A stretch of 64,000 nucleotides of DNA from DATBSK01 sp964501785 (GTDB lineage Bacteria > Actinomycetota > Acidimicrobiia > IMCC26256 > PALSA-555). The position numbers and the translations under genes were made by a program. This document shows positions 1-8,487 of the stretch, in pieces. The notes beneath the pieces were generated by a model. It saw nothing but the letters and a program-made list of their open reading frames with translations. It was not told the origin of the DNA and searched no databases. The stretch's first letter is position 1. Each line of letters begins with the position of its first letter. Location of the stretch: positions 1 through 64,000 of the forward strand of contig CAZCUD010000012.1 of NCBI GenBank assembly GCA_964501785.1, written 5' to 3'.

Positions 1-337
<337 letters not shown>

Positions 338-558
338 GAGATCGCAGTGCCGGCACCCCCGACCCGAAGGTCGTGGGCTCCGTCACCAGATCTGGAGAGC
401 CGCCCATCGGAATCACTGAGATCCGAGGGGCGACATGGCGCTCCCGAGCCGTGCCGAGGCACGAGTCGTGAAGCACCGGAATTGCAGGTACGTCCGACGG
501 GGCCGTCCCACCGAGGTGGGCAGGCATCACCGGACGCATGCACTGGCTTTCATGGCGT

Positions 559-580
559 CACTGTTCCGTTGTCAAGGAGC
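559..580 (-). promoter_or_regulatory. boxA-like rRNA antitermination element
   Basis: The minus strand reads TTGACAACGGAACAGTG. This closely parallels the boxA/boxC region of mycobacterial rrn leaders (TTGAGAACTCAATAGTG, from memory). Such elements recruit NusB/NusE to make rRNA transcription resistant to termination; a nusB gene is present at 49055-49447. Position between promoter and 16S 5' end fits. The assignment rests on sequence similarity only. Confidence 0.5.
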
Positions 581-731
581 TGCGCCGAGGCCCGTGCTGG
601 TCGCGTCGACCAGTAGCCCCGTGGGTGACACCGCTTCGGTCCTCTCCGCCTGGCCGACTGGCCAGCCTGGACCGGTGGTGTGTCCGTGGCGCCCGGGGTC
701 CCGTCACAGACGGCCTTCGGGCGGACTGACG

Positions 732-760
732 ATCCTATGGATCCCCGACCTTCGAGTCAA
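732..760 (-). promoter_or_regulatory. rrn promoter, TTGACT-17-TAGGAT
   Basis: On the minus strand TTGACT (755-760) is followed after exactly 17 bases by TAGGAT (732-737), a near-consensus housekeeping sigma promoter directed at the 16S gene. Predicted transcription start is near 725. The same TAGGAT -10 appears upstream of the FMN riboswitch. Confidence 0.65.
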
Positions 761-855
761 GGCGGGACCGGGATTTCTCGTGTCCCGGCGTCTTGCAGGT
801 CATCAACGCCTCCGACCCGCGTCGGGTTCCCGAGCCGCGGCGACCGCTCGCCCGC

Positions 856-1539
856 TCAGGTGTCGCCGGCGGCCAGGAGCTGGTCGAAGACCGCGACGTC
901 GTAGGTCTGGGCCTGCACCATCGTCGCCGCGGCCTTCCGGACCTTCTCGGTGCCCGCGTGCTCGGCCGCGTGCTCGGCCATGTGCAACCCCCCGAGGTGG
1001 TGCTCGCGCATCAGCTCGAGGAAGAGGCGGCCCTTGGCACTGCCGGTCGAGGCGGCGAGCGTCGCCATCTCCTCGTCGGACGCGTAGCCCGGCATGTCCT
1101 CGGCGGCGTAGGCGTGCCCCATCCACGCCATGACCTCGGTCGGGGGCGCGGTGCTCTGACCCCAGTCGCGCAGCCAGCCCTGGAGGAGCCCCATCTCGTA
1201 GGCCTGGGTCTGGAGGATCTCGGCCGCGGCGGCCTGGACCCCACCGCTGGTGTCGGTGCCCAGGACGCGCTGGCTCATCGCGAGCGCCTGCTGGTGGTGG
1301 AACGCCATGTCGGTCGCGAAGCCGACGTCGACGGTGTTCGGTGCCTCGGCCGCGTTCTCGCTCGCTTCGGTGCTCGAGCCGGCGCTCGACGAGGCCGAGG
1401 ACGGTGCGAACAGCAGACCCACGCCGATCCCGGCGCACAGCATCGGGGTCGCCGCGAAGACCCACCACCGCATGCGCGGCGGACGCGCCCCGTGGTGCCG
1501 GCGTCGGCCGGCACCACGGGTGCTGCGGGTCAGCTTCAC
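856..1539 (-). CDS. DUF305 family membrane-anchored protein
   Basis: The 227-residue protein has a basic N-terminus, one hydrophobic segment at about residues 25-46, and an extracytoplasmic DUF305 domain. DUF305 proteins carry paired His-His motifs in helical repeats; here FHHQQALAMS lies at about 80-89 and REHHLGGLHMAEH at about 178-190. The family is a distant relative of ferritin-like four-helix proteins and is sometimes found near copper genes, but its biochemical role is not established. The GTG start at 1539 overlaps the stop of the upstream lipoprotein gene (GTGA), indicating translational coupling. An internal ATG at residue 23, just before the hydrophobic segment, is an alternative start. 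The two exported proteins probably act together at the cell surface, which is inference. Confidence 0.8.
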   Translation of the reverse strand: MKLTRSTRGAGRRRHHGARPPRMRWWVFAATPMLCAGIGVGLLFAPSSASSSAGSSTEASENAAEAPNTVDVGFATDMAFHHQQALAMSQRVLGTDTSGGVQAAAAEILQTQAYEMGLLQGWLRDWGQSTAPPTEVMAWMGHAYAAEDMPGYASDEEMATLAASTGSAKGRLFLELMREHHLGGLHMAEHAAEHAGTEKVRKAAATMVQAQTYDVAVFDQLLAAGDT

Positions 1540-2483
1540 GGCGCCATCGGCGGACCGCCGAGCCCGGCGCCGCCCGCACCGGACGACTCGAGCAGCTCGC
1601 CGCGGTAGCAGCCCATGAAGTACGGGAACGTGGTCGTCGTGTAGTAGCGGTACTGCCCGTCGTCGTCGACGCGCCCGTTGCACTCGTCGAGGTCGCCCGA
1701 GCCCTCCACGTAGGAATGGGCCGCCCAGGTGTCGGTCGCGAACAGCGACTCGTCGGTGAGCTGCCAGCTGCTCTCGAGCTGCTCGGTCTCGGTGCAGTCG
1801 TCGTCCGTGCAGACGACGCCCGACATGATCGGGTAGCCGTCGAGGCTCCAGCCCACCAGCTGCGGGCCCGACTCGACCTCCTCGGCCGAGTAGAGGCACT
1901 GCACGCCGTCGGCCCATCCGAACAGGTGCATGTGGAAGCCGGGGGGACCGTTGTGGCTGCCGCACTCCGAGAGCGCGCCCTCGAGGCTGAGCACGTCACC
2001 CCCGGTCGCCTCGGTCGGACCGAAGATCGGCACCCCGTCGACCGCGACCGCGCTCGGACCCACCATCGGGATCTCACCCGGCGTGTCGGCCTCGGTCGGC
2101 GTCACCGGGATCTCGAAGGTCGCGTCACGCGCCTCGAGCTCGCCCGGCGTCGTCTGGACGTACGGGTAGTCGGGGATGGCGTTCGTCTCCACGTGCACGA
2201 CGTCGTCGGCGCACGTCACCGCCAGCTCGGGCGCGGGCAGGTCGGCGTTGGCCGACTGCACGTCGCGGTAGGTCGCGGTGACGCTGTCGCAGTCGGCCGA
2301 TTCGAGGTCCGACGCGTCGTTCGTGTCCGACGCGTCGCTCGTCGTCGTGCTGCGCTCCAGTGTCGTGTCGGGGGTCGCGGCGTCGGCCGCACCCGAGTCG
2401 TCGCTGCCCGAGCCGCTGCCACACGCGGCTGCGGCGAGGCAGATCGCGAGGAGCAGGGCCGGCAGCACCAGTCGGCGCTTCAT
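1536..2483 (-). CDS. YHYH domain lipoprotein
   Basis: The 315-residue product starts MKRRLVLPALLL and has a classic lipoprotein signal peptide with lipobox AAAC, the acylated Cys at residue 21. An acidic Ser/Thr/Asp-rich linker follows, then a YHYH-family domain recognised by LDGYPIMSG and DGQYRYYTTTTFPYFMGC. The name-giving YHYH tetrad here reads YRYY, so the histidines are replaced. Function of the family is unknown; members are secreted and suspected to bind metal or ligands. An in-frame ATG ten codons upstream (2513) exists, but 2483 gives a proper signal peptide. It is coupled to the downstream DUF305 gene by a 4-base overlap. Confidence 0.75.
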   Translation of the reverse strand: MKRRLVLPALLLAICLAAAACGSGSGSDDSGAADAATPDTTLERSTTTSDASDTNDASDLESADCDSVTATYRDVQSANADLPAPELAVTCADDVVHVETNAIPDYPYVQTTPGELEARDATFEIPVTPTEADTPGEIPMVGPSAVAVDGVPIFGPTEATGGDVLSLEGALSECGSHNGPPGFHMHLFGWADGVQCLYSAEEVESGPQLVGWSLDGYPIMSGVVCTDDDCTETEQLESSWQLTDESLFATDTWAAHSYVEGSGDLDECNGRVDDDGQYRYYTTTTFPYFMGCYRGELLESSGAGGAGLGGPPMAP

Positions 2484-2588
2484 GGTCCCTCCCGGGGTCG
2501 GTGTTCCGTCCATCGCCGGACGTTGTACGGAGCGCCCCCGGGAGGCTCCTGGGTCGTACCTGGGAGGTCGCTGCGAGCCGCGCTCGGA

Positions 2589-3788
2589 TCAGCGGAAGCG
2601 GGCCCAGCGGCGCTTGCCCGCCTGCCACACGCTGCCGGGGAGCTCGTCGAGGGTGACCGTGGCGTCGACGTCGGCGACGACCTCACCGTCTCGGCGCACC
2701 CCGCCCTGCTCGATGAGGCGCTTCCCGTCCTTGCCGGACGAGGCGAGACCGGTCGCGACGAGCAGGCTCGACACCCGCACGCGGCCGTCGGCATCGACCC
2801 GATCGGCCAACGCCGCCACGTCGTGCTCGGGGATCTCGCTCGGGGTCGCGCCCGCCTTGAAGACCCGATCGAACTCTTCCTCGGCCCGCTCGCCCGTCCC
2901 GGCGCCGTGGTAGCGGTCGACGACGGCCCGCGCGAGCGCACGCTTCGATTCCACGGGTGCGCGGTCGGGATCGAACGCGAGCGCGGCGGACGCCGGCCCG
3001 ACGGCGTACGCGTGGTACTGCGGCATGAGCGTGTCCGGGATCGACATGAGCTTGCCGAACTGCTCGGCCGGCGGCTCGGCGATCCCCACGTAGTTGCCGA
3101 GCGACTTCGACATCTTCTGCTCGCCGTCGAGGCCGACCAGGAGCGGCATGGTCATGGCGATCTGGGGTGGCTGGCCCTCCTGCTCCTGGAGCTGACGGCC
3201 GAGCAGGAGGTTCCAGAGCTGGTCGGTCCCGCCGAGCTCGACGTCGGCCTCGACCATCACCGAGTCCCAGCCCTGGAGCAGCGGGTAGAGGAACTCCATC
3301 ACCGAGATCGGCGTGCCCCCCGCGTAGCGCTTCGCGAAGTCGTCGCGCTCGAGCATGCGGGCGACCGTGGTCCGCGCGCTCAGGCGCAGCACGTCCTCGA
3401 TGCCCATCGTCGCCAGCCACTCCGAGTTGCGGCGCACCTCGAGCCGCTCGGGCGAGAGGATCTGCTGGATCTGCTCGACGTAGGTCGCTGCGTGCTGGTC
3501 GACCTGCTCCTTCGAGAGGCGGGGGCGCGTCGCCGATCGCCCCGACGGGTCACCGACCTGCGCCGTGAAGTCGCCCAGGATCAGGACCGCGGTGTGACCG
3601 AGGTCTTGGAACTCACGGAGCTTCCACAGCACGACCGCGAACCCGAGGTGGATGTCGGACGCGGTCGGGTCGATGCCCAGCTTCACTCGCAACGGCCGCC
3701 GACCCGAGAGCCGCTCCGCGAGCGCGTCGCGGGTGACGACGTCCACGGCGCCCGCCACGAGCGCCTCCAGATCGGGATGCTCCGCCAC
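2589..3788 (-). CDS. tyrS: tyrosyl-tRNA synthetase
   Basis: This class I aminoacyl-tRNA synthetase charges tRNA-Tyr. The 399-residue protein has the HIGH-equivalent motif at about 44-50 (SDIHLGF), the tyrosine-pocket segment MEFLYPLLQGWDS at about 164-176, KMSKS at 225-229 and a C-terminal S4-like RNA-binding domain from about residue 335. The GTG start at 3788 lies 9 bases after the stop of the upstream glycosylase gene, so tyrS is the last gene of the arg-mpg-tyrS run. I see no T-box leader in front of it. Length and motifs are typical. Confidence 0.95.
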   Translation of the reverse strand: MAEHPDLEALVAGAVDVVTRDALAERLSGRRPLRVKLGIDPTASDIHLGFAVVLWKLREFQDLGHTAVLILGDFTAQVGDPSGRSATRPRLSKEQVDQHAATYVEQIQQILSPERLEVRRNSEWLATMGIEDVLRLSARTTVARMLERDDFAKRYAGGTPISVMEFLYPLLQGWDSVMVEADVELGGTDQLWNLLLGRQLQEQEGQPPQIAMTMPLLVGLDGEQKMSKSLGNYVGIAEPPAEQFGKLMSIPDTLMPQYHAYAVGPASAALAFDPDRAPVESKRALARAVVDRYHGAGTGERAEEEFDRVFKAGATPSEIPEHDVAALADRVDADGRVRVSSLLVATGLASSGKDGKRLIEQGGVRRDGEVVADVDATVTLDELPGSVWQAGKRRWARFR

Positions 3789-3797
3789 GCGTCGAAC

Positions 3798-4457
3798 CTA
3801 CTTGCCGCTCCGGCGCGCGAGCGGGCGAACGCCCCGCGCGCGGGCCGGGCCGCTCACGTGCTCGTCGCCGGGGACGAACCACCGCCAGGGATGCTCGTCG
3901 CCGCGACCGGGCGACAGCCCGATCCTCGTGCTGCGCCCGGGCTCGTCGGGCGGCGGGGTGCCGTCGTCGAGGATGCGCAGCGGCCCGCGGACCAGGTCGG
4001 CGCCGTCGAACGACCGCTCGATCCCCAGCGCCTGGGTCAGGCGGGCCGGTCCTGCGCACAGCTCCCGATCGCGCCGCGCGGCGCGACGCCGGACCCGCAT
4101 GGTCTCGAGTCCCTCGAGGGCAGCGCCGGCGCGCAGCAGCACCGCGCTGCAGATCCCGTCGGGGCCGGTGACCACGTTGGCGCACCAGTGCATCCCGTAG
4201 GTGAAGTACACGTAGAGGTGACCGGGCGGCCCGAACATCGTGGTCGTGCGGGGCGTGGGCCCTCGGAAGCCGTGGCTGCCCGGGTCGTCAGCGCCCGCGT
4301 AGGCCTCGACCTCGACGATGCGGACCGCGAGGCGCCCGGTCTCGGGATCGTCGAGCACGAGGACCTTGTTCAGCAGCTGTGGCGCGACGTCCCGTGCGTC
4401 GGCCGCGTAGAACCGCCGCGGCAGGGTGTGCCCGCGGGACCCGCTCAGGCGAGCCAT
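3798..4457 (-). CDS. mpg: 3-methyladenine DNA glycosylase (AAG/Mpg family)
   Basis: The 219-residue enzyme excises alkylated purines in base-excision repair. It shows the AAG family signatures RFYAADARDVAPQLL (14-29), RIVEVEAYAGADDPGSHG (46-63; the Glu of EAY matches the catalytic base) and MFGPPGHLYVYFTYGMHWC (74-92). The ATG at 4457 overlaps the end of argH by 13 bases, so it is translated from the arginine transcript. There is no functional link to arginine synthesis; argH followed by mpg and tyrS is an order I recall from other actinobacteria. The C-terminus is Arg-rich but otherwise unremarkable. Confidence 0.9.
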   Translation of the reverse strand: MARLSGSRGHTLPRRFYAADARDVAPQLLNKVLVLDDPETGRLAVRIVEVEAYAGADDPGSHGFRGPTPRTTTMFGPPGHLYVYFTYGMHWCANVVTGPDGICSAVLLRAGAALEGLETMRVRRRAARRDRELCAGPARLTQALGIERSFDGADLVRGPLRILDDGTPPPDEPGRSTRIGLSPGRGDEHPWRWFVPGDEHVSGPARARGVRPLARRSGK

Positions 4458-5866
4458 TCGGCCTGGGTCGCCAGGCGGGCCTCGGCGGTGGCGAGCTGCT
4501 CGGCGACCGGTGCCGGGCCGGCTCCTCCTGGCGAGGTGCGCTGCTTGGCCGCGGCCCCGGCCTCGAGGTGCGAGAGCGCGTCGGGCCCGAGGCGCGGCTC
4601 GGTCACGACGAGCTCCTCGAGTGGGATCCCGCGCTCGTCGGCCTGTCGGACCAACGTGCCGATGACCGCGTGGGCCTCGCGGAACGGCACCCCCGCGCGC
4701 ACGAGGTGCTCGGCGAGGTCGGTCGCGGCGACCCCGGACGAGTCGGCAGCGGCGCGCATGCGCTCCGGCACGAACACCATGGTGTCGAGCATCCCCGACA
4801 CCGCGGCGAGGGTGCCGGCGCAGGTCCGCACCGAGTCGAACAGGGGCGCCTTGTCCTCCTGGAGGTCGCGGTTGTACGCGAGCGGCAGGCCCTTGAGCGT
4901 CGCCAGGAGCCCGGTGAGGTTGCCGATGACCCGTCCGGCCTTGCCCCGCGCGAGCTCGGCGATGTCGGGGTTCTTCTTCTGCGGGAGCATCGACGAGCCC
5001 GTGCTGTAGGCGTCCGCGACCCGGACGAACCCGAACTCGTCGCTCGCCCAGAGGACGATCTCCTCACCGACTCGCGAGAGGTGGACCTGCTCGAGGGCCA
5101 CGACGAAGAGCGCCTCGGCGACGAAGTCGCGATCCGAGACCGCGTCGAGCGAGTTCTCGAACCGCCGGGCGAAGCCGAGGTCGGCTGCGGTGCGGTCGGG
5201 ATCGATCGGCAGACTGGTGCCCGCGAGGGCCCCGGCGCCGAGCGGCGACACGTCGGCCCGCGCGAGGCAGTCTCGCCACCGGTCGACGTCGCGGGCGAAG
5301 GTCCAGAAGTGCGCGAGGAGGTGATGCGCGAGGAGCACCGGCTGGGCTCGCTGCAGGTGCGTGTAGCCCGGCAGGTAGACGTCGTCGCCCGACTCCTTCG
5401 CCCGCGCGAGCAGGACCGCCTGCAGGTCGTGGGTGAGGCCCATGAGCTCGCGCCCCCGGCGGCGCAGCCAGAGCCGGAGATCGGTGGCGACCTGGTCGTT
5501 CCGACTCCGGCCCGTGTGCAGCTTGGCGCCCGCGTCCCCCGCGAGCTCGGTGACCCGACGTTCGACCGCGGTGTGGACGTCCTCGTCGCCCGGCGCGAGC
5601 ACGAAGGAGCCGTCGGCCATCTCTCGCTCGACCGTGGAGAGGGCATCGAGGACGGCTGCGGCTTCGCGCTCCGTCAACAGGCCGACGGCAGCGAGCATCC
5701 GCACGTGCGCGCGCGAGCCCGCCACGTCCTCCGTCGCGAGCTCGCGGTCGAAGTCGATGCTCGCGGTGAACTCCCAGAGCGCATCGCTGGGTGCGTCGCC
5801 GATGCGCCCGTGCCAGAGGGGGCGGGACCCGGCGTCCGGCGCCTCGTCGGGTGCCGGCTCAGGCAT
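4445..5866 (-). CDS. argH: argininosuccinate lyase
   Basis: It catalyses the last step of arginine synthesis, splitting argininosuccinate to arginine and fumarate. The 473-residue protein has the family motifs TGRSRNDQVATD (118-129), PGYTHLQRAQPV (166-177) and the fumarase/aspartase signature GSSMLPQKKNP (290-300) on the flexible catalytic loop. The ATG at 5866 was chosen because homologous sequence begins a few residues later and it overlaps the argG stop by 8 bases. The open frame runs further upstream only through argG. Part of the arg operon. Confidence 0.95.
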   Translation of the reverse strand: MPEPAPDEAPDAGSRPLWHGRIGDAPSDALWEFTASIDFDRELATEDVAGSRAHVRMLAAVGLLTEREAAAVLDALSTVEREMADGSFVLAPGDEDVHTAVERRVTELAGDAGAKLHTGRSRNDQVATDLRLWLRRRGRELMGLTHDLQAVLLARAKESGDDVYLPGYTHLQRAQPVLLAHHLLAHFWTFARDVDRWRDCLARADVSPLGAGALAGTSLPIDPDRTAADLGFARRFENSLDAVSDRDFVAEALFVVALEQVHLSRVGEEIVLWASDEFGFVRVADAYSTGSSMLPQKKNPDIAELARGKAGRVIGNLTGLLATLKGLPLAYNRDLQEDKAPLFDSVRTCAGTLAAVSGMLDTMVFVPERMRAAADSSGVAATDLAEHLVRAGVPFREAHAVIGTLVRQADERGIPLEELVVTEPRLGPDALSHLEAGAAAKQRTSPGGAGPAPVAEQLATAEARLATQAEWLA

Positions 5867-7067
5867 CGGGCGGGCCCTGCTTGCGCGCGACCGTCTGCAG
5901 GCCCAGACCCCAGAGCCGGACGAAGCCGGCCGCGTCCTCGTGGCGGAACGAGTCGGCCGCGTCGTACGTCGCGAGCTCGTAGTCGTAGAGGCCGGCATCG
6001 GCGCGCCGACCGACGACCTCGCAGCGACCCGGCTCGAGCCGCAGCCGCACGTCGCCGGTGACCTGCTCCTGGCTGGACGCCACGAACGCGTCGAGCGCTC
6101 GACGCAACGGCGAGTGCCACAGGCCGTCGTAGACGAGCTCCGCGTAGCGCGGTGCGAGCCGCGCCTTCTCGCGCATGAGGTCGCGCTCCTGGGTGATCGA
6201 CTCCAGGTCGGCGTGGGCCAGGATCAGCGCGAGCGATCCCGGGCACTCGTACACCTCCCGGCTCTTGATGCCGACGCGCCGGTTCTCGACCATGTCGAGT
6301 CGTCCCCAGCCGTAGGACCCGACCACCCGCGCCACCTCGCCGACCAGCTCGTGGAGCGGCATCCGGCGCTCGTCGAGGCCCACGGGCACGCCACCCTCGA
6401 AGCGCAGGACGAGCTCCCAGGGCTCACGCGGCGCCTGGGCCGGATCGGTCGTGAGCGCGTAGGGCTCGCCTGGCGGCGCGACCCAGGGATCCTCGATGGC
6501 CCCGCACTCGATCGCTCGTCCCCAGAGGTTCTCGTCGATCGAGTACGGGTTGTCCTTGCGGACCGAGATCGGGATGCCGTGCGCCGCGGCGTAGTCGATC
6601 GAGTCCTCGCGAGTGAACCCCCAGACCCGCACCGGCGCGAGTACGTCGAGCTCGGGAGCGAGCGCGCGCGTCGAGACCTCGAAGCGCACCTGGTCGTTGC
6701 CCTTTCCGGTGCAGCCGTGGGCGACGGCGTCGGCGCCGTGCTCGCGGGCCGCCGCCACGAGGTGCTTGACGATGACCGGCCGGGAGAGGGCGGACACGAG
6801 CGGGTACTTGCCCTCGTAGAGCGCGTTGGCCTGGAGTGCGGGGAGGCAGTAGTCGTCGGCGAACTCCGCGCGCGCGTCGACGACGATCGCTTCGACCGCC
6901 CCGGCGGCGAGGGCGCGCTGGCGGATCGTCTCCCAGTCGTCGTCGGCCGACTGGCCGACGTCGACCGCGAGCGCGACGACCTCGGCCCCCCATTCCTCTC
7001 CGATCCACTTCACCGCCACGGAGGTGTCGAGTCCGCCCGAGTACGCCAGCACGACGCGCTTCGCCAT
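5859..7067 (-). CDS. argG: argininosuccinate synthase
   Basis: This ATP-dependent enzyme joins citrulline and aspartate. The 402-residue protein begins MAKRVVLAYSGGLDTSV, the pyrophosphatase P-loop of N-type ATP-binding proteins at residues 8-16, followed by the conserved AHGCTGKGNDQVRFE segment. The ATG at 7067 is preferred over an upstream in-frame start because the P-loop must lie near the N-terminus. The gene lies 13 bases downstream of argR and overlaps argH, in the usual actinobacterial order argR-argG-argH. Confidence 0.96.
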   Translation of the reverse strand: MAKRVVLAYSGGLDTSVAVKWIGEEWGAEVVALAVDVGQSADDDWETIRQRALAAGAVEAIVVDARAEFADDYCLPALQANALYEGKYPLVSALSRPVIVKHLVAAAREHGADAVAHGCTGKGNDQVRFEVSTRALAPELDVLAPVRVWGFTREDSIDYAAAHGIPISVRKDNPYSIDENLWGRAIECGAIEDPWVAPPGEPYALTTDPAQAPREPWELVLRFEGGVPVGLDERRMPLHELVGEVARVVGSYGWGRLDMVENRRVGIKSREVYECPGSLALILAHADLESITQERDLMREKARLAPRYAELVYDGLWHSPLRRALDAFVASSQEQVTGDVRLRLEPGRCEVVGRRADAGLYDYELATYDAADSFRHEDAAGFVRLWGLGLQTVARKQGPPDA

Positions 7068-7080
7068 TTCCGTCCTTCTC

Positions 7081-7551
7081 TCAGAGCCCGGCCAGCTCGG
7101 CCAGGCGGCTCGCGACCTCGGCTCCGCTCGTGTGCTCCGAGCAGACCAGGATGAGCGTGTCGTCACCCGCCACGTTGCCGAGCACCTCGGGCAGCCCCGA
7201 TCGATCGAGCGCCGATCCGATCACGTGGGCCGAGCCGGGCGGCGTGCGCAGCACGACCAGGTTCGCGCTGTGCGACACGTCGACCACGAACTCGCCCATG
7301 ACGCGCCGGAGGTGGTCGTCCGGGGCGCTGCGGTCCTTCGCGTGCTCCGGGATCGCGTACGCCATCGCGCCCCCGGGGATGCGCACCTTCACCGCGCCCA
7401 GGTCCTCGAGATCACGGCTCACCGTGGCCTGCGTCGCGACGACGCCGTCGGCTGCCAGGAGCTCGACGAGCTGGGCCTGGCTGGAGACCGCCTGCTCCTC
7501 GAGGAGCCGTGAGATCCGGTGCTGGCGCTGGGGCTTCCCGAGCGTCGCCAT
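7081..7551 (-). CDS. argR: arginine repressor ArgR
   Basis: ArgR is the arginine-responsive hexameric repressor. The 156-residue protein has an N-terminal winged helix with the motif TQATVSRDLEDLGAVKV (about 41-57) and a C-terminal arginine-binding/oligomerisation domain ending GDDTLILVC and the terminal helix. A GGAGG sequence sits 4 bases before the ATG at 7551; the GTG immediately upstream is too close to it. ArgR lies inside the operon it probably controls through a site at the argC promoter (12881-12894), giving an autoregulatory loop. Confidence 0.93.
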   Translation of the reverse strand: MATLGKPQRQHRISRLLEEQAVSSQAQLVELLAADGVVATQATVSRDLEDLGAVKVRIPGGAMAYAIPEHAKDRSAPDDHLRRVMGEFVVDVSHSANLVVLRTPPGSAHVIGSALDRSGLPEVLGNVAGDDTLILVCSEHTSGAEVASRLAELAGL

Positions 7552-7575
7552 CACGCCTCCTTCGTCCGCGGCACG

Positions 7576-8487
7576 TCAGGTCTCCTCGAGGAGCGTCGCG
7601 AGGAGCGCACGCGTCGCGTGCATCCGGTTCTCGGCCTGCTGCCAGACGACCGACTGCGGGCCGTCGATCACCTCGGCCGCCACCTCTTCGCCGCGGTGGG
7701 CCGGGAGGCAGTGCAGGAACCGTGCCTGGCTGCCGGCCAGCGACATGAGGGGCTCGTCGACCTCGAAGCCGGCGAACGCGGCGCGCCGGGCCTCGGCCTC
7801 CTCCTCCTGGCCCATCGAGGTCCACACGTCGGCGTACACGGCGTCCGCGCCCCGCACCGCCTCCTGGGGGTCGGCCACGAGCTCCACCGTGCCACCGAGG
7901 TTGCGGGCCCGCTCGACGACGTCGTCGTCCAGCTCGTAGCCCGCGGGGCTCGCGACGACGAGCTCGAGCCCCGAGAGCGCGGCACCGAACGCCAACGAGG
8001 CCGCGACGTTGTTCCCGTCGCCGACGAAGGCGAGCCTTCGACCCTCCAGGTCGCCGAACACCTCGAGGATCGTGAGGAGGTCGGCGAGGGCCTGGGTCGG
8101 ATGGGCGCGGTCGGACAGCAGGTTCACGACGGGCACCGCCGCGGCGCCGGCGAACCCCTCGAGGGTCGCGTGGTCGAACACCCGTGCGGCGAGCACCGCG
8201 CAGTAGCCCGCGAGCGTGCGTGCGACGTCGTCGAGCGACTCGCGACTGCCGATCCCCACCTCCTCGCCCCGGATGTAGATCGGATGCCCACCGAGCGTGA
8301 CGACCGCCATCTCGGTCGAGGAGCGGGTCCGGGCGGACGGCTTCTCGAACACCAGCGCCGCGCCCTTCCGAGCCAACGGCTGCGGCACCAGCTCGGGTGC
8401 GGCCTTCCAGTCGCGCGCCCGCTCGAGGATCCGCTCCAGCCTCACCGGGTCGAGGTCGTCGACCTCCAGGAACCGCGGCATGCTCAC
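7576..8487 (-). CDS. argF: ornithine carbamoyltransferase
   Basis: It forms citrulline from ornithine and carbamoyl phosphate. The 303-residue protein carries the carbamoyl-phosphate loop as SARTR (51-55; usually STRTR) and the ornithine/catalytic motif HCLPAHR (259-265), which separates it from aspartate carbamoyltransferases such as pyrB in this window. The GTG at 8487 is chosen because an AGGAGG lies 5 bases upstream and it overlaps the argD stop as GTGA; TTG 8493 and ATG 8481 are alternatives. Carbamoyl phosphate would come from carAB at 39439-43874. Confidence 0.95.
   Translation of the reverse strand: MSMPRFLEVDDLDPVRLERILERARDWKAAPELVPQPLARKGAALVFEKPSARTRSSTEMAVVTLGGHPIYIRGEEVGIGSRESLDDVARTLAGYCAVLAARVFDHATLEGFAGAAAVPVVNLLSDRAHPTQALADLLTILEVFGDLEGRRLAFVGDGNNVAASLAFGAALSGLELVVASPAGYELDDDVVERARNLGGTVELVADPQEAVRGADAVYADVWTSMGQEEEAEARRAAFAGFEVDEPLMSLAGSQARFLHCLPAHRGEEVAAEVIDGPQSVVWQQAENRMHATRALLATLLEET

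Larger units (their letters stand above)
338..855 (-). other. rRNA operon leader and upstream gap
   Basis: This stretch of about 520 bases separates the 16S gene from the DUF305 gene and holds no credible protein gene. Starting at the promoter at 732-760 it would form a leader of about 390 nt. It contains a boxA-like element (559-580) and a small perfect hairpin at 451-464 (CGTGCC/GGCACG). Just beyond the -35 box, at about 765-790, is a CCGGGA...TCCCGG inverted repeat that could end transcription of the upstream DUF305 gene. Short open frames here lack ribosome-binding sites and family resemblance. Confidence 0.6.

Noticed and set aside
570..575. TTGACA as a second rrn -35 box
   Set aside because: No -10 follows at 16-18 bases; the sequence fits the boxA-like antitermination element better.
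1341..5009. Very long open frame on the plus strand (over 1200 codons)
   Set aside because: It lies antisense to argH, mpg, tyrS and the lipoprotein gene, has Arg/Pro/Ala-rich nonsense sequence and matches no family; it is a by-product of high GC.
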